Shown in pieces: positions 52,389 to 61,543 of a DNA stretch of 64,000 nucleotides (its first letter is position 1; every line of letters begins with the position of its first letter). Source of the DNA: Modestobacter marinus. Lineage in GTDB: Bacteria; Actinomycetota; Actinomycetes; Mycobacteriales; Geodermatophilaceae. The notes beneath the pieces were generated by a model. The model did not search any database. It saw nothing but the letters and a program-made list of their open reading frames with translations, and had not been told where the DNA came from. The DNA lies in contig NZ_JAAMPA010000001.1 in assembly GCF_011758655.1 (NCBI RefSeq), forward strand, positions 3,038,001-3,102,000. The letters are read 5' to 3'. The translations under genes and the position numbers were made by a program.

Positions 52389-53672
52389 ATGTCGAGCAAC
52401 ACACTGACCGCCGCCGAGGCGAGCGGTCCGCAGAAGCCCGCCGCGGGCTTCGAGGGGGACCGGCAGGACAACACCGTCGGCGGTGCGGTCCGGGGGTACC
52501 TGGACAAGCTGCGCGGCGGTGACCTGGGCGCACTCCCGGCCGTCCTGGGCATCATCACCCTCGGCATCCTCTTCACGGTGCTGCGCCCGGGCACCTTCCT
52601 GAGCCCGATCAACCTGGCCAACCTCGCCGTGCAGGCCACCCCGATCATCGTGCTGGCGATGGGCCTGGTCTTCGTCCTGCTCCTGGGCGAGATCGACCTG
52701 TCGGCCGGGGTGGTCAGCGGGGTGTGCTCGGCGGTGCTGGCCCAGCTGCTGGTGCAGGGCGGGTTCAGCTGGCCGGTCGCCGTCCTGGCCGCGATCGCCG
52801 CCGGTGCCGTGATCGGGTTGTTCACCGGCAGCCTCGTCGGCATGGTCGGCATCCCGTCGTTCGTGGTGACCCTGGCGCTGTTCCTCGGCTGGCAGGGCGT
52901 CACCCTGCGGCTGATCGGCCAGGGCGGCACCGTGCCGGTGCGCGAGCCGGTGATCCGGGCGCTGGCCAACGAGAACGTGCCGGTGACGATCGGCTGGGTG
53001 CTGGCCGTGCTGGTGGCGGTGGCCTACGCCGTGATCGAGCTCTGGCGCTGGCGGGCCAAGAAGGCCAAGGACCTGGCCCACCAGCCGCTCCTGCTGGTGG
53101 TCGTCCGGGTCGTGCTCATGGCCGTGGTGGTGCTGGGCGTGACCGCGATCCTCAACCAGGACCGTGCGCTGTCGGCGGCGATCGAGCTGGCCGGCATCCC
53201 CTACGCGATCCCGCTGGTCATCCTGCTGCTGCTGGTGGTCACCTTCGTGCTGTCCCGCACGAGCTTCGGCCGGCACATGTACGCGGTCGGCGGCAACGCC
53301 GAGGCGGCCCGCCGGGCGGGCATCAACGTGACCCGGATCCGGGTGCTGGCCTTCGTCATCTCCTCCAGCCTGGCCGCGGTCAGTGGCATCCTCGCCACCT
53401 CGCGGCTGAGCTCGGTGACGCCGGACGCCGGTGCGGGCAACACCCTGCTGTACGCGGTCGGGGCCGCGGTCATCGGTGGCACCAGCCTCTTCGGCGGGCG
53501 CGGGCGGGCCCGGGACGCACTGCTCGGCGGCCTGGTCATCGCGATCATCGCCAACGGCCTCGGGCTGCTCGGGGTGGCGGCGTACCTGAACTTCGTCATC
53601 ACCGGCGGGGTGCTGCTGCTGGCCGCCTCGGTCGACGCCCTGGCCCGCCGGCGGGCGGCCACCGCCCGCTGA
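52389..53672 (+). CDS. xylH: Sugar ABC transporter permease (xylose type)
   Basis: The 427-residue permease has about 10-12 transmembrane segments and belongs to the branched family of RbsC/XylH permeases: PGTFLSPINLANLAVQATPI and GEIDLSAGVVSGVCSAVLAQ are conserved. A soluble N terminus of about 45 residues and an added charged loop (YAVIELWRWRAKKAKDLAHQ) match XylH. ATG 52389 has GAGAGGACGTC upstream. A strong hairpin follows the stop, ending the operon. No xylose isomerase or kinase lies nearby. Confidence 0.92.
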   Translation: MSSNTLTAAEASGPQKPAAGFEGDRQDNTVGGAVRGYLDKLRGGDLGALPAVLGIITLGILFTVLRPGTFLSPINLANLAVQATPIIVLAMGLVFVLLLGEIDLSAGVVSGVCSAVLAQLLVQGGFSWPVAVLAAIAAGAVIGLFTGSLVGMVGIPSFVVTLALFLGWQGVTLRLIGQGGTVPVREPVIRALANENVPVTIGWVLAVLVAVAYAVIELWRWRAKKAKDLAHQPLLLVVVRVVLMAVVVLGVTAILNQDRALSAAIELAGIPYAIPLVILLLLVVTFVLSRTSFGRHMYAVGGNAEAARRAGINVTRIRVLAFVISSSLAAVSGILATSRLSSVTPDAGAGNTLLYAVGAAVIGGTSLFGGRGRARDALLGGLVIAIIANGLGLLGVAAYLNFVITGGVLLLAASVDALARRRAATAR

Positions 53673-53679
53673 CCGCAGT

Positions 53680-53723
53680 CGGCCCCGGCACGGCGCGCGA
53701 CGAAGCGCGTCGTGTCGGGGCCG
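53680..53723. terminator. Bidirectional hairpin between xylH and rnd
   Basis: CGGCCCCGGCACG (53680-53692) pairs with CGTGTCGGGGCCG (53711-53723), including one G-T pair, with an inner GCGCG/CGCGT helix. It lies eight bases after xylH and 22 bases from the end of converging rnd. Confidence 0.85.
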
Positions 53724-53745
53724 ATCGCGGTGCCCGGAGCCCGGG

Positions 53746-55044
53746 TCAGCCGGCGGCGATCGCCTCGGTGAGCAGGCCGCGGGTCAGCTCGACCTGCCAC
53801 TCCCGGGCACCAGCGGCCCGCAGCGCCGCGGCCACCGAGTCGGCGTCGGCCGGCGTGGGCGGCGACCACATCAGCCGGCGCACCAGGTCGGGGGAGAGCA
53901 CGTTCTCCACCGGCACCGACCACTGCTCCGACACCTGGGCCAGACCAGCCCGGGCCGCCTTGAGCCGGGCGGCGGCCGCGGGGTCGCGGTCGCCCCAGCG
54001 GTTCACCGGCGGCGGCCCGTCGCCGGGGCGGCTGTGCAGCGGCAGCTGGTCCTCCGGCAGCTCCCGGCCCCGGACCAGCGCGCCGAACCAGGTGTTCACC
54101 AGCTTGCGGTTGGCCCGGCCGCGGAACACCGGGAGCTCCAGCAGCGCGCCCTCGTTCTTCGGGTCGGCCTGCACGGCGGAGACGATGGCGGCGTCGGGCA
54201 GCACCCGGCCGGGGGCGATGTCGCGCCGCCGGGCGAGGTCGTCCCGGGCCTGCCACAGCGCCCGCAGCATGCCCAGCTGGCGGCGGTTGCGCAGGCCGTG
54301 CATCCCGGAGGTCTTCCGCCACGGGTCGACCTTCGGTGCCGGGGGGCCGGCGGCCAGGATCGCCGCGAACTCCTGCCGGGCCCACTCGGTCTTGCCCTGG
54401 TCCTCGAGGATCTCCGCGAGGGCGTCCCGCAGCTCGACCAGCACCTCGACGTCCAGCGCGGCGTAGACCAGCCAGTCCTCGGGCAGCGGGCGGGTGCTCC
54501 AGTCGGCCGCCGAGTGCCCCTTCTGCAGCGACCAGCCCAGCAGCGACTCGACGACGGCGCCGAGCCCCACCCGGGGCAGCCCGGCCAGCCGGGCGGCGAG
54601 CTCGGTGTCGAACAACCGGGTGGGCACCAGGCCCAGCTCGGCCAGGCAGGGCAGGTCCTGGTTGGCCGCGTGCAGCACCCACTCGGCGTCGCCGATCGCG
54701 CGCTGCACGGCGGTGAGGTCCGGCAGCGGGACCGGGTCGATCAGGCCGGTGCCGGCGCCGGCCCGGCGCAGCTGCACCAGGTAGGCGCTCTGGCCGTAGC
54801 GGTAGCCCGAGGCGCGTTCGGCGTCGACGGCGACCGGACCGGTGCCGGCGGCCAGTGCGTCGGCGTAGGCGACCAGCGCGGTCGAGGTCTCGACGACCGG
54901 GGGGAGCCCGTCACGCGGGGCGAGCAGCGGCGTGGGCGGCGGGCCCTCCTCGACGGACGCGGCGGCGTCGGTGGGCTCCTCCTCCGGGCCGGTGGGCCCG
55001 GCTCCGGGGTCGGTGGGCAGCCCGGTGCCCGGGTCGGCGGTCAC
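53746..55044 (-). CDS. rnd: Ribonuclease D (HRDC-domain 3'-5' exoribonuclease)
   Basis: The 432-residue protein has the DEDDy exonuclease fold: VAVDAERASGYRYGQSAYLV (Asp and Glu), HAANQDLPCL, and YAALDVEVLVEL. An HRDC domain follows (RKLVNTWFGALVRGRELPED). It trims structured RNA 3' ends. The first 45 residues are acidic and disordered. GTG 55044 overlaps the stop of the response-regulator gene by four bases (GTGA), so translation is coupled to it. It corresponds to Rv2681. Confidence 0.93.
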   Translation of the reverse strand: MTADPGTGLPTDPGAGPTGPEEEPTDAAASVEEGPPPTPLLAPRDGLPPVVETSTALVAYADALAAGTGPVAVDAERASGYRYGQSAYLVQLRRAGAGTGLIDPVPLPDLTAVQRAIGDAEWVLHAANQDLPCLAELGLVPTRLFDTELAARLAGLPRVGLGAVVESLLGWSLQKGHSAADWSTRPLPEDWLVYAALDVEVLVELRDALAEILEDQGKTEWARQEFAAILAAGPPAPKVDPWRKTSGMHGLRNRRQLGMLRALWQARDDLARRRDIAPGRVLPDAAIVSAVQADPKNEGALLELPVFRGRANRKLVNTWFGALVRGRELPEDQLPLHSRPGDGPPPVNRWGDRDPAAAARLKAARAGLAQVSEQWSVPVENVLSPDLVRRLMWSPPTPADADSVAAALRAAGAREWQVELTRGLLTEAIAAG

Positions 55045-55751
55045 TCGATGACCCCCGAGCGCAGGCCCAGCGCCACCATGTGCGCCCGGTCGCCGGTGCC
55101 CAGCTTGCGCGCGATGCGCGCCAGGTGGCTCTTCACGGTCAGTGCGGACAGGTCCACCTTCTCGCCGATCTCCTTGTTCGTGTGCCCGTCGGCGACGAGC
55201 CGCAGGATGTCCCGTTCCCGGGCGGACAACTCCCCGACAGCTTCCTCCACCCCGCTCCGGGTCAGCCCCTGGGCCAGGCTGGTGGCGATCCCGGGGTCGG
55301 CGAAGACCTCCCCGGACAGCGACGCCCGCAGCCCGCCGGTCACCGTCGTCAGCGGGCTGGTCTTCAGCAGGTAGCCCTGCACCCCGGCCAGGAAGGCCGC
55401 CCGGACGACGGCCGGGTCGGTCACCGCGGTCAGCACGACGGTCACCGGCCAGCCCTCGGTGCGCAGGGTGGGGAGCAGTTCCAGTCCCCGCCCGTGGTCC
55501 CCGCCCCGGCCGGCGGCCTCGGGCGCGACCTCGGGCAGGTCGACCTCCAGCACGCACAGCGCCCGCGGGCCGGAGACGTGCGCACGGACCCGTGCCTCCT
55601 CCAGGGAGGCGGCCTCCTCGACCTCCCGGGCGCCCAGCGCGCGCAGCCGGCCGGCCAGGGCCTCCCGGACGAGCGGGAACGGGTCGACGACCAGGGCGCT
55701 GGCGTGCGGACCGAAGAGGACGCCGTCGGACCACGGCTGGCCCTGGGGCAT
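55041..55751 (-). CDS. LuxR-type response regulator with degenerate receiver
   Basis: The 236-residue protein has a receiver-like N-terminal domain and a C-terminal LuxR helix-turn-helix (LSARERDILRLVADGHTNKE, SALTVKSHLARIARKL). In the receiver, ALVVDPFPLVRE has only one of the two acidic-pocket Asp residues. At the phosphoacceptor the expected Asp is Glu (VLEVDLPEV), while the Thr (VVLTAV) and Lys (YLLKTSP) remain. It is therefore probably an atypical regulator not activated by phosphorylation, or constitutively active. ATG 55751 follows GGGAGGGCCG. It is co-transcribed with rnd, which is unusual. Confidence 0.88.
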   Translation of the reverse strand: MPQGQPWSDGVLFGPHASALVVDPFPLVREALAGRLRALGAREVEEAASLEEARVRAHVSGPRALCVLEVDLPEVAPEAAGRGGDHGRGLELLPTLRTEGWPVTVVLTAVTDPAVVRAAFLAGVQGYLLKTSPLTTVTGGLRASLSGEVFADPGIATSLAQGLTRSGVEEAVGELSARERDILRLVADGHTNKEIGEKVDLSALTVKSHLARIARKLGTGDRAHMVALGLRSGVIE

Positions 55752-55783
55752 CGGCCCTCCCGTCGTCGGACCGGGTCGACGAC

Positions 55784-55808
55784 CGGGTGACCAGCAGGTG
55801 GTCACCCG
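55784..55808. terminator. Hairpin downstream of DUF3000 gene
   Basis: Ten-base perfect arms CGGGTGACCA (55784-55793) and TGGTCACCCG (55799-55808) with a five-base loop, about 70 bases beyond the DUF3000 stop and 33 bases ahead of the response regulator. It could also be an operator for that regulator. Confidence 0.5.
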
Positions 55809-55878
55809 ACCTCCGGCCCGGCGTGTCCGCGCGCTCAGCCGACGTCCGATCACGCCCGGTCGAGCACGGAGGCCGAGT

Positions 55879-56499
55879 CTAGGCGTCGTCGGGTCGGGGC
55901 TGCTCGGTCGCGGCGAGCAGCCGGATCCCCGGTGGGGGCAGGCCGGCCGCAGTGTCGAGCACGTCGAGGAAGGCGGTGAGGTGCCGGTCGAGGTCGGTGC
56001 CCTCGGCGGTCCAGGAGGCCCGGATCTCGACGTCGACCGAGTGCTCCGGGGCGGCGATCGACCCGAAGCGGGTGGAGGCGGTGCGGGTGACCGTGCCACC
56101 GAGGGAGTGGTGGGCGGCCCCGGAGGCGGTCAGCGCGTCGGTCAGCCAGCTCCAGGCGACCTCGGAGAACATGCTGTCGTCGACCATCTCGGAGTCGGTG
56201 CTGGCCGAGACGTAGCCGACGCAGCGGGTGGTGCCCTGCCAGGCCTCATGGCCCTCCGGGTCGAACAGCAGGATGAACCGGCCGCTGGCCAGCTCGTCCT
56301 CGTCGTCCTCGGGGTGGCCGACCCGCACGCCGATCGCGTGGGACCAGGGGGCGAGGCGCTGCGGGGCCGGGATCTGCTCGAGGACGACCTCCGGCCGCGG
56401 GCGCACCGTAGCCAGCGCTTCCAGGGCGGCCCGGAACGCGGCCGGCCGCTCCGGCGGCGGCGGGGCGCCGTCGTCGAGGCGTTTGCGCGGCTGGGGCAC
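55879..56499 (-). CDS. DUF3000 protein
   Basis: The 206-residue protein is a DUF3000 member with family-typical QRLAPWSHAIGVRVGHP and GRFILLFDPEGHEAWQGTTR. It corresponds to Rv2680, of unknown function, and lies divergent from hemE, as in other actinobacteria. GTG 56499 sits six bases after a TACCCT box, so the transcript is probably leaderless; no Shine-Dalgarno is present. A hairpin lies about 70 bases downstream. Confidence 0.9.
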   Translation of the reverse strand: MPQPRKRLDDGAPPPPERPAAFRAALEALATVRPRPEVVLEQIPAPQRLAPWSHAIGVRVGHPEDDEDELASGRFILLFDPEGHEAWQGTTRCVGYVSASTDSEMVDDSMFSEVAWSWLTDALTASGAAHHSLGGTVTRTASTRFGSIAAPEHSVDVEIRASWTAEGTDLDRHLTAFLDVLDTAAGLPPPGIRLLAATEQPRPDDA

Positions 56500-56505
56500 G
56501 TGCGC

Positions 56506-56511
56506 AGGGTA
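56506..56511 (-). promoter_or_regulatory. -10 box of a probable leaderless DUF3000 transcript
   Basis: TACCCT on the minus strand lies six bases before the GTG at 56499. Confidence 0.55.
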
Positions 56512-56644
56512 GGTCGCCCACCACCGGAGTGGCCGCCCCGACGCGCCGCCCCGCCCAGCCGACGCACAGCCGTGACCTCTGTGCGCCCCGGTTCGATGGC
56601 GGGGGCGGAGCCGCTCCCGGTGACGTCTGGGAGGATCGGCGTCC

Positions 56645-57691
56645 GTGGGAACAGCTGCAGGACCGGCCGCCGACTCCGATCTCGTCCGAGCGACCCGGGG
56701 GCTGCCGGTCTCCCGGACGCCGGTCTGGTTCATGCGCCAGGCCGGTCGCTCGCTGCCCGAGTACCGCGCCCTGCGGGAGGGCACCGCGATGCTCCAGGCC
56801 TGCCAGGACCCCGACCTGGTCACCGAGATCACGATGCAGCCGGTCCGCCGGCACGGTGTCGACGCGGCCATCCTGTTCTCCGACATCGTGCTGCCCCTGG
56901 TGGTCGCCGGCGTCGACATCGAGATCAAGCCGGGCGTCGGGCCGGTGATCGCCTCGCCGATCCGCACCGTCGCCGACGTCGACGCACTCCCCGCCCTGGA
57001 GCCCGACCGGCTGGACTTCCTGGCCACCGCGGTCCGCCGGCTGGTGGCCGAGCTCGGCGCCACACCGCTGATCGGGTTCGCCGGCGCGCCGTTCACCCTC
57101 GCCACCTACCTGATCGAAGGCGGCCCCTCTAAGGAGCACGCCCGCACCAAGGCCTTCATGTACGCCGAGCCCGCGGCCTGGCAGCGACTGCTGGAGCGGC
57201 TCGCGGTCAGCGCCGCGACGTTCCTGCGGGTGCAGGTCGACGCCGGGGCCAGCGCGGTGCAGCTGTTCGACTCCTGGGCCGGGGTGCTGTCGGCCGCAGA
57301 CTACGCGGGCCGGGTGCTGCCGCACTCGCGCGCCGTCTTCGACGGGCTGGCCCGCCCGGAGGTGCCCAAGGTGCACTTCGGCGTGGGCACGGGGGAGCTG
57401 CTGCCGCTGATCGGGGACGCCGGTGCCGACGTCGTCGGCGTCGACTGGCGGGTGCCGCTGGACGAGGCCGCCCGCCGCGTCGGCCCCGGGTACTCGCTGC
57501 AGGGCAACCTCGACCCCGCCGTCCTGCTGGCCGACCGGGAGACCGTCGACCGCGAGGTCCGCCGCATCGTCGAGCAGGGCAAGGCCGCCCGTGGGCACGT
57601 GTTCAACCTCGGCCACGGCGTGCTGCCCGACACCGACCCGGGCGTGCTGACCCACGTCGTGGAGCTGGTGCACGAGCTCACCGCGAGATGA
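56645..57691 (+). CDS. hemE: Uroporphyrinogen III decarboxylase
   Basis: The 348-residue enzyme decarboxylates uroporphyrinogen III to coproporphyrinogen III. It shows the family signature [16 protein letters not shown] (about 26-41, catalytic Arg and substrate-binding loop), FSDIVLPL with the catalytic Asp, and the C-terminal [12 protein letters not shown] 56645 has GGGAGGATC upstream. Its stop overlaps the hemY start (ATGA), so the heme genes are coupled. It is divergent from DUF3000. Confidence 0.97.
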   Translation: MGTAAGPAADSDLVRATRGLPVSRTPVWFMRQAGRSLPEYRALREGTAMLQACQDPDLVTEITMQPVRRHGVDAAILFSDIVLPLVVAGVDIEIKPGVGPVIASPIRTVADVDALPALEPDRLDFLATAVRRLVAELGATPLIGFAGAPFTLATYLIEGGPSKEHARTKAFMYAEPAAWQRLLERLAVSAATFLRVQVDAGASAVQLFDSWAGVLSAADYAGRVLPHSRAVFDGLARPEVPKVHFGVGTGELLPLIGDAGADVVGVDWRVPLDEAARRVGPGYSLQGNLDPAVLLADRETVDREVRRIVEQGKAARGHVFNLGHGVLPDTDPGVLTHVVELVHELTAR

Positions 57692-59061
57692 GCGCTCCCC
57701 GGCTGGTCGTGGTGGGCGCCGGGATCACCGGGCTCACCGCGGCCTTCGAGTGGCGTCGCGCCCACCCCGACGGCGAGGTCGTCGTCCTGGAGGCCGGCGA
57801 CCGGGTCGGCGGGAAGCTGGACCGGGTCGACCTCGCCGGGCGCTGGTACGACACCGGCCCGGAGGCCGTGCTGGCCCGCGTGCCGGAGGCCGTCGAGCTG
57901 ATCGAGCAGCTCGGCCTGGCCGACCAGCTGGTGCCGGCGCAGACCACCCAGGCCTCCATCGTGCTGCCCGAGGGCCGCTTCCCGCTGCCGGCCGGCACGC
58001 TCCAGGGCGTACCGACGACCGCCGACGGCCTGGACGGGGTCCTCACCCCCGCCGGGGTCGCCCGGGTGCGGGCCGAGGCGGAGCTGCCCCCGCTGCGGCT
58101 GGACGGCGACGTGTCCGTCGGCGGCCTGCTGCGGGAACGGCTCGGCGACGAGGTGGTGGACCGGCTCGTCGAGCCGCTGCTCGGCGGCGTCTACGCCGGC
58201 CGTCCCGACGACCTCTCCCTCGCCGCCACCATGCCGGCGCTGGCCGCCCAGCTGCCCGGGTCGACCTCCCTGCTCGGAGCCGCTGTGGCCGCCCGGGACG
58301 CCGGGGCCCGCAGCCGCGGCGACGTCGACGGCCCGGTGTTCGTCACGGTCCGCGAGGGCGTCGGCTCGCTGCCCGCGGCGCTGGTGGCGGCCGCCCGCGC
58401 CGACGTCCGGACAGGCACCCGGGTGACCGCCCTGCGCCGGGCCGCCGGCGGCTTCGAGCTCGAGGTGGACGGGGCGACGACGCTGACCGCCGACGCCGTC
58501 GTGCTGGCCACCCCGGCCGGCCCGACCGCCCGGCTGCTCGGCGACGTCGCGCCCGACGCGGTGGAGCCGCTGGAGGGGATCCCGTACGCGTCGATGGCCG
58601 TGGTCGCCATGGCCTTCCCCGACCAGCCGGTCGCCGCCGGGTCGGGGTTGCTCGTCCCGCCGGTGACCGGTCGGCTGGTCAAGGGCGTCACCGTCTCCTC
58701 GTCGAAGTGGCCGCACCTGTCCGGTCCCGAGGGGGCGCCCGTGCTGCGGGTCCGCTCGTCGGTCGGGCGGTTCGGTGACGACGCCGCCCTCCAGCGGGAC
58801 GACGCCGGACTCACCGCCGCCGTGGTCGCCGACGTCGCCGAGCTGCTCGACCTCGGCCGGCCGGAGCCGGTGCAGACGGACCTGGTCCGCTGGGTCGACG
58901 GGCTGCCGCAGTACCTGGTCGGGCACCCGCAGCGGGTCGCCGCGATCCGCTCCGCGGTCGACGCCGTCCCCGGGCTCGCGGTGGCCGGGGCCGCCTACGG
59001 CGGCGTCGGCGTGCCCGCCTGCATCCGGGACGCGCGCCGCGCCGTCGCCGCGCTGATGTGA
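57688..59061 (+). CDS. hemY: Coproporphyrinogen III/protoporphyrinogen oxidase (HemY/CgoX)
   Basis: The 457-residue FAD protein has the Rossmann motif [15 protein letters not shown] at its start, the GG doublet RVGGKL, and a C-terminal FAD segment [20 protein letters not shown]. In Gram-positive bacteria this enzyme oxidises coproporphyrinogen III to coproporphyrin III, upstream of ferrochelatase and HemQ; hemQ in the same region supports that route. The ATG overlaps the hemE stop by four bases, and its own stop overlaps the next gene. No ferrochelatase gene is in the window. Confidence 0.93.
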   Translation: MSAPRLVVVGAGITGLTAAFEWRRAHPDGEVVVLEAGDRVGGKLDRVDLAGRWYDTGPEAVLARVPEAVELIEQLGLADQLVPAQTTQASIVLPEGRFPLPAGTLQGVPTTADGLDGVLTPAGVARVRAEAELPPLRLDGDVSVGGLLRERLGDEVVDRLVEPLLGGVYAGRPDDLSLAATMPALAAQLPGSTSLLGAAVAARDAGARSRGDVDGPVFVTVREGVGSLPAALVAAARADVRTGTRVTALRRAAGGFELEVDGATTLTADAVVLATPAGPTARLLGDVAPDAVEPLEGIPYASMAVVAMAFPDQPVAAGSGLLVPPVTGRLVKGVTVSSSKWPHLSGPEGAPVLRVRSSVGRFGDDAALQRDDAGLTAAVVADVAELLDLGRPEPVQTDLVRWVDGLPQYLVGHPQRVAAIRSAVDAVPGLAVAGAAYGGVGVPACIRDARRAVAALM

Positions 59062-59981
59062 GCGCACCCGCCGGCGTCCGGGGCGCGGCCCTCGCCGCGG
59101 CGCCGGTCGTCTTCGTGCTGCTGTGGAGCACCGGCTTCGTGGGGGCGAAGTACGGGCTGCCCTACGCCGAGCCGTTCACCTTCCTCGCCCTGCGGCTGGC
59201 CCTGGCCGGGGTGCTGTTGGCCGCGCTCGCCGTCGCGCTGCGGGCCCCGTGGCCGGCCGGCCGCGCGCAGACCGGCCGGGCGGGCGTCGCCGGGCTGCTG
59301 CTGCACGCCGGCTACCTGGGTGGCGTCTTCTTCGCCATCGACTCCGGCCTGCCGGCCAGCGTCGCCGCGGTCACCGTGAGCCTGCAGCCGGTGCTGACCG
59401 CGGCGCTGGCCACCCGGCTGCTGGGCGAGCGGCTGGTGCCCGTGCAGTGGCTGGGCCTCGTGCTGGGCGTGGGCGGTGTGGCGCTGGTCCTCGCCCCCGG
59501 GCTGGCCGGTGCGGCGGGGGAGGGCGGCGCCTTCCCGCCGGCCGGCGTCGCCTCCTGCGTGGTGGCGCTGCTGTGCGGCACCGCGGGCACGCTCTGGCAG
59601 AAGGAGCACGGCGACGACATCCCGCTGCTCTCGGGCACCGTGGTGCAGTACGCGGCGGCCGCGCTGGCGCTGGTCGCGCTGGCGGGGGTCACCGAGTCCA
59701 TGGCCATCGAGTGGACGGCGGACTTCGTCCTCGCCCTGGTCTGGCTGGTGCTCCCGCTGTCGCTCGGCGCGGTGCTGCTGCTGCTGTTCCTGCTGCGCCG
59801 GGGCAGTGCCTCCGGGGTCTCCAGCCTGCTGTACCTGGTGCCACCGGCCACCGCCGTGGAGGCCCACCTGCTCTTCGGCGAGGAGCTGCCGCTGCTGTCG
59901 CTGGTCGGGGTGGTGGTCACCACCGTCGGCGTCGCGCTGGTGCTGCGGCCACCGCGGCGACGGTCGTCGTCCGCCGGCTGA
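59058..59981 (+). CDS. EamA/DMT-family transporter coupled to the heme operon
   Basis: The 307-residue protein has ten predicted transmembrane helices in two EamA repeats (about 5-145 and 155-300). It contains [20 protein letters not shown], which is typical of drug/metabolite exporters of this family. GTG 59058 overlaps the hemY stop by four bases, so it is translated with the heme genes. The substrate is unknown; amino acids or metabolites are usual. Its tight linkage to heme synthesis here makes a porphyrin-related or precursor transport role conceivable, but that is inference. Confidence 0.85.
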   Translation: MSAPAGVRGAALAAAPVVFVLLWSTGFVGAKYGLPYAEPFTFLALRLALAGVLLAALAVALRAPWPAGRAQTGRAGVAGLLLHAGYLGGVFFAIDSGLPASVAAVTVSLQPVLTAALATRLLGERLVPVQWLGLVLGVGGVALVLAPGLAGAAGEGGAFPPAGVASCVVALLCGTAGTLWQKEHGDDIPLLSGTVVQYAAAALALVALAGVTESMAIEWTADFVLALVWLVLPLSLGAVLLLLFLLRRGSASGVSSLLYLVPPATAVEAHLLFGEELPLLSLVGVVVTTVGVALVLRPPRRRSSSAG

Positions 59982-60013
59982 CCCGGCCCCGCGACGAAGC
60001 ACTGCGGGCGCGC

Positions 60014-60019
60014 GACAAT
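60014..60019 (+). promoter_or_regulatory. -10 box of a probable leaderless hemQ transcript
   Basis: GACAAT lies six bases before the ATG at 60026; no Shine-Dalgarno is visible. Confidence 0.5.
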
Positions 60020-60025
60020 GGGGTC

Positions 60026-60745
60026 ATGAGCGAGCAGCAGACCGGAGAGCGCAGCATCGGCAAGCGGGCGAACGAGCTGAACGCCCTCATCCGCTACACG
60101 ATGTGGTCGGTGTTCAAGCTGGCGCGGCCACTCGGCGACGACGAGCGCAGCGCCGCCGCCGACGAGGTCACCGCGCTCTTCGAGGAGCTGGCCGGCAAGG
60201 ACGTCGTCGTCCGTGGCGTCTACGACGTCGCCGGCCTGCGCGCCGACGCCGACCTGATGATCTGGTGGCACGCCGAGACCCCGGAGGCGCTGCAGGAGGC
60301 CTACGGCCGGTTCCGCCGCACCGCCCTGGGCCGGCGCCTGGAGCCCGTCTGGTCGCAGATGGCGCTGCACCGTCCCGCCGAGTTCAACCGGAGCCACGTG
60401 CCGGCGTTCCTCGCCGACGAGGAACCGCGGCGCTACGTCTGCGTCTACCCGTTCGTGCGTTCCTACGAGTGGTACCTGCTGCCCGAGGAGGAGCGACGGG
60501 ACATGCTCAAGGAGCACGGCATGCAGGCCCGGCCCTACCCCGACGTGCGGGCCAACACCGTCTCCTCGTTCGGGCTCGGCGACTACGAGTGGATGCTCGC
60601 CTTCGAGGCCGACGAGCTGCACCGCATCGTCGACCTGATGCGCGACCTGCGGGCCAGCCGGGCCCGCCGGCACGTGCGCGAGGAGGTGCCGTTCTACACC
60701 GGCACGCGCAAGCAGGTCGCCGAGCTGGTCGCCGACCTGCCCTGA
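60026..60745 (+). CDS. hemQ: Coproheme decarboxylase HemQ (ChdC)
   Basis: The 239-residue protein is the chlorite-dismutase-like coproheme decarboxylase of actinobacteria and firmicutes. It completes heme b from coproheme using peroxide. It has the actinobacterial segments [33 protein letters not shown] with the catalytic Tyr, and the proximal His in KEHGM. Full length and without signal peptide. ATG 60026 follows GACAAT by six bases, suggesting a leaderless mRNA and separate regulation from hemE-hemY. Two related hairpins follow the gene. Confidence 0.95.
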   Translation: MSEQQTGERSIGKRANELNALIRYTMWSVFKLARPLGDDERSAAADEVTALFEELAGKDVVVRGVYDVAGLRADADLMIWWHAETPEALQEAYGRFRRTALGRRLEPVWSQMALHRPAEFNRSHVPAFLADEEPRRYVCVYPFVRSYEWYLLPEEERRDMLKEHGMQARPYPDVRANTVSSFGLGDYEWMLAFEADELHRIVDLMRDLRASRARRHVREEVPFYTGTRKQVAELVADLP

Positions 60746-60815
60746 CCGTGCACATCGTCATCCTCCGGATGACACCGCGGCCAGGTGCCGTGCCCGGCCG
60801 GCGTTGAGCCGATGG

Positions 60816-60859
60816 CCGTGATCCGGACGGGAGCCTCCGGCCCCGCGTCCGGATCACGG
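60816..60859. terminator. hemQ hairpin 1
   Basis: Perfect 14-base arms CCGTGATCCGGACG (60816-60829) and CGTCCGGATCACGG (60846-60859). The loop is GC-rich and resembles that of the next hairpin. Confidence 0.8.
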
Positions 60860-60868
60860 AGCCGCTGG

Positions 60869-60914
60869 CCGCGGTGTCCGGCGGGACCCTCCGCGCCCGC
60901 GCCGGACACCGCGG
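60869..60914. terminator. hemQ hairpin 2
   Basis: Perfect 15-base arms CCGCGGTGTCCGGCG (60869-60883) and CGCCGGACACCGCGG (60900-60914). The loop GGACCCTCCGCGCCCG is close to that of hairpin 1, suggesting duplication. Confidence 0.8.
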
Positions 60915-60986
60915 GGTCGCTGGCGCGACAGAGCGGCGGGTCCGTACTCGTGCCCGACGATGCAGGAGCCGCTGTCTGGCGACGCA

Positions 60987-61020
60987 GAAGGCCCGTTCCC
61001 CTGGTGGGGAACGGGCCTTC
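60987..61020 (-). terminator. msrB terminator hairpin
   Basis: GAAGGCCCGTTCCCC (60987-61001) and GGGGAACGGGCCTTC (61006-61020) form a 15-bp stem with TGGT loop 20 bases beyond the msrB stop. Confidence 0.85.
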
Positions 61021-61040
61021 GACTCTGTGCCGCTGGGTGA

Positions 61041-61460
61041 TCAGCTCTCGGTGGGGTCGAGCGTGATGCTCACGGAGTTGATGCAGTAGCGGTCGCCGGT
61101 GGGGGTCTGCGGGGCGTCGGCGAAGACGTGGCCGAGGTGGCTGTGGCAGCTGCCGCAGAGCACCTCGGTGCGCCGCATCCCGAGGGTGGTGTCGTCGCGG
61201 AGGACGACGTTGTCGGCCTCCGACGGCTCGTAGAACGACGGCCAGCCGCAGTGCGAGTCGAACTTCGTCTCGGAACGGAAGAGCTCGGCACCGCAGGCGC
61301 GGCAGGAGTACGTGCCGACCGCCTTGGTGTCGACGTACTCACCGGTCCACGGCCGCTCGGTGCCCGCCTGGCGGAGCACCGCGTACTCCTCCGGCGACAG
61401 CTGGGCGCGCCACTCCTCGTCGCTCTTGACGACCTGGGGCTGGTGGGCGGAAGTGGTCAT
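61041..61460 (-). CDS. msrB: Peptide-methionine (R)-S-oxide reductase MsrB
   Basis: The 139-residue protein reduces methionine-R-sulfoxide. Two zinc CxxC pairs (CRAC and CGSC) are present, as well as KFDSHCGWPSFYEP and the catalytic-cysteine motif RYCINSVSI near the C terminus. It is full length. ATG 61460 is six bases after a TACCGT box, so a leaderless transcript is likely; a nine-codon upstream extension lacks a ribosome-binding site. It converges on hemQ with a hairpin array between. Methionine repair fits with the furA-katG peroxide defence of the window. Confidence 0.95.
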   Translation of the reverse strand: MTTSAHQPQVVKSDEEWRAQLSPEEYAVLRQAGTERPWTGEYVDTKAVGTYSCRACGAELFRSETKFDSHCGWPSFYEPSEADNVVLRDDTTLGMRRTEVLCGSCHSHLGHVFADAPQTPTGDRYCINSVSITLDPTES

Positions 61461-61466
61461 GACCCC

Positions 61467-61472
61467 ACGGTA
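61467..61472 (-). promoter_or_regulatory. -10 box of a probable leaderless msrB transcript
   Basis: TACCGT on the minus strand lies six bases before the ATG at 61460. Confidence 0.55.
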
Positions 61473-61543
61473 CGGCGGCTCCGCCACCCGCGCCGGGGCC
61501 GTCCCGCCCTGGTCAGGGCCCTCCGGCGCGGGCGCCGCAGGAC

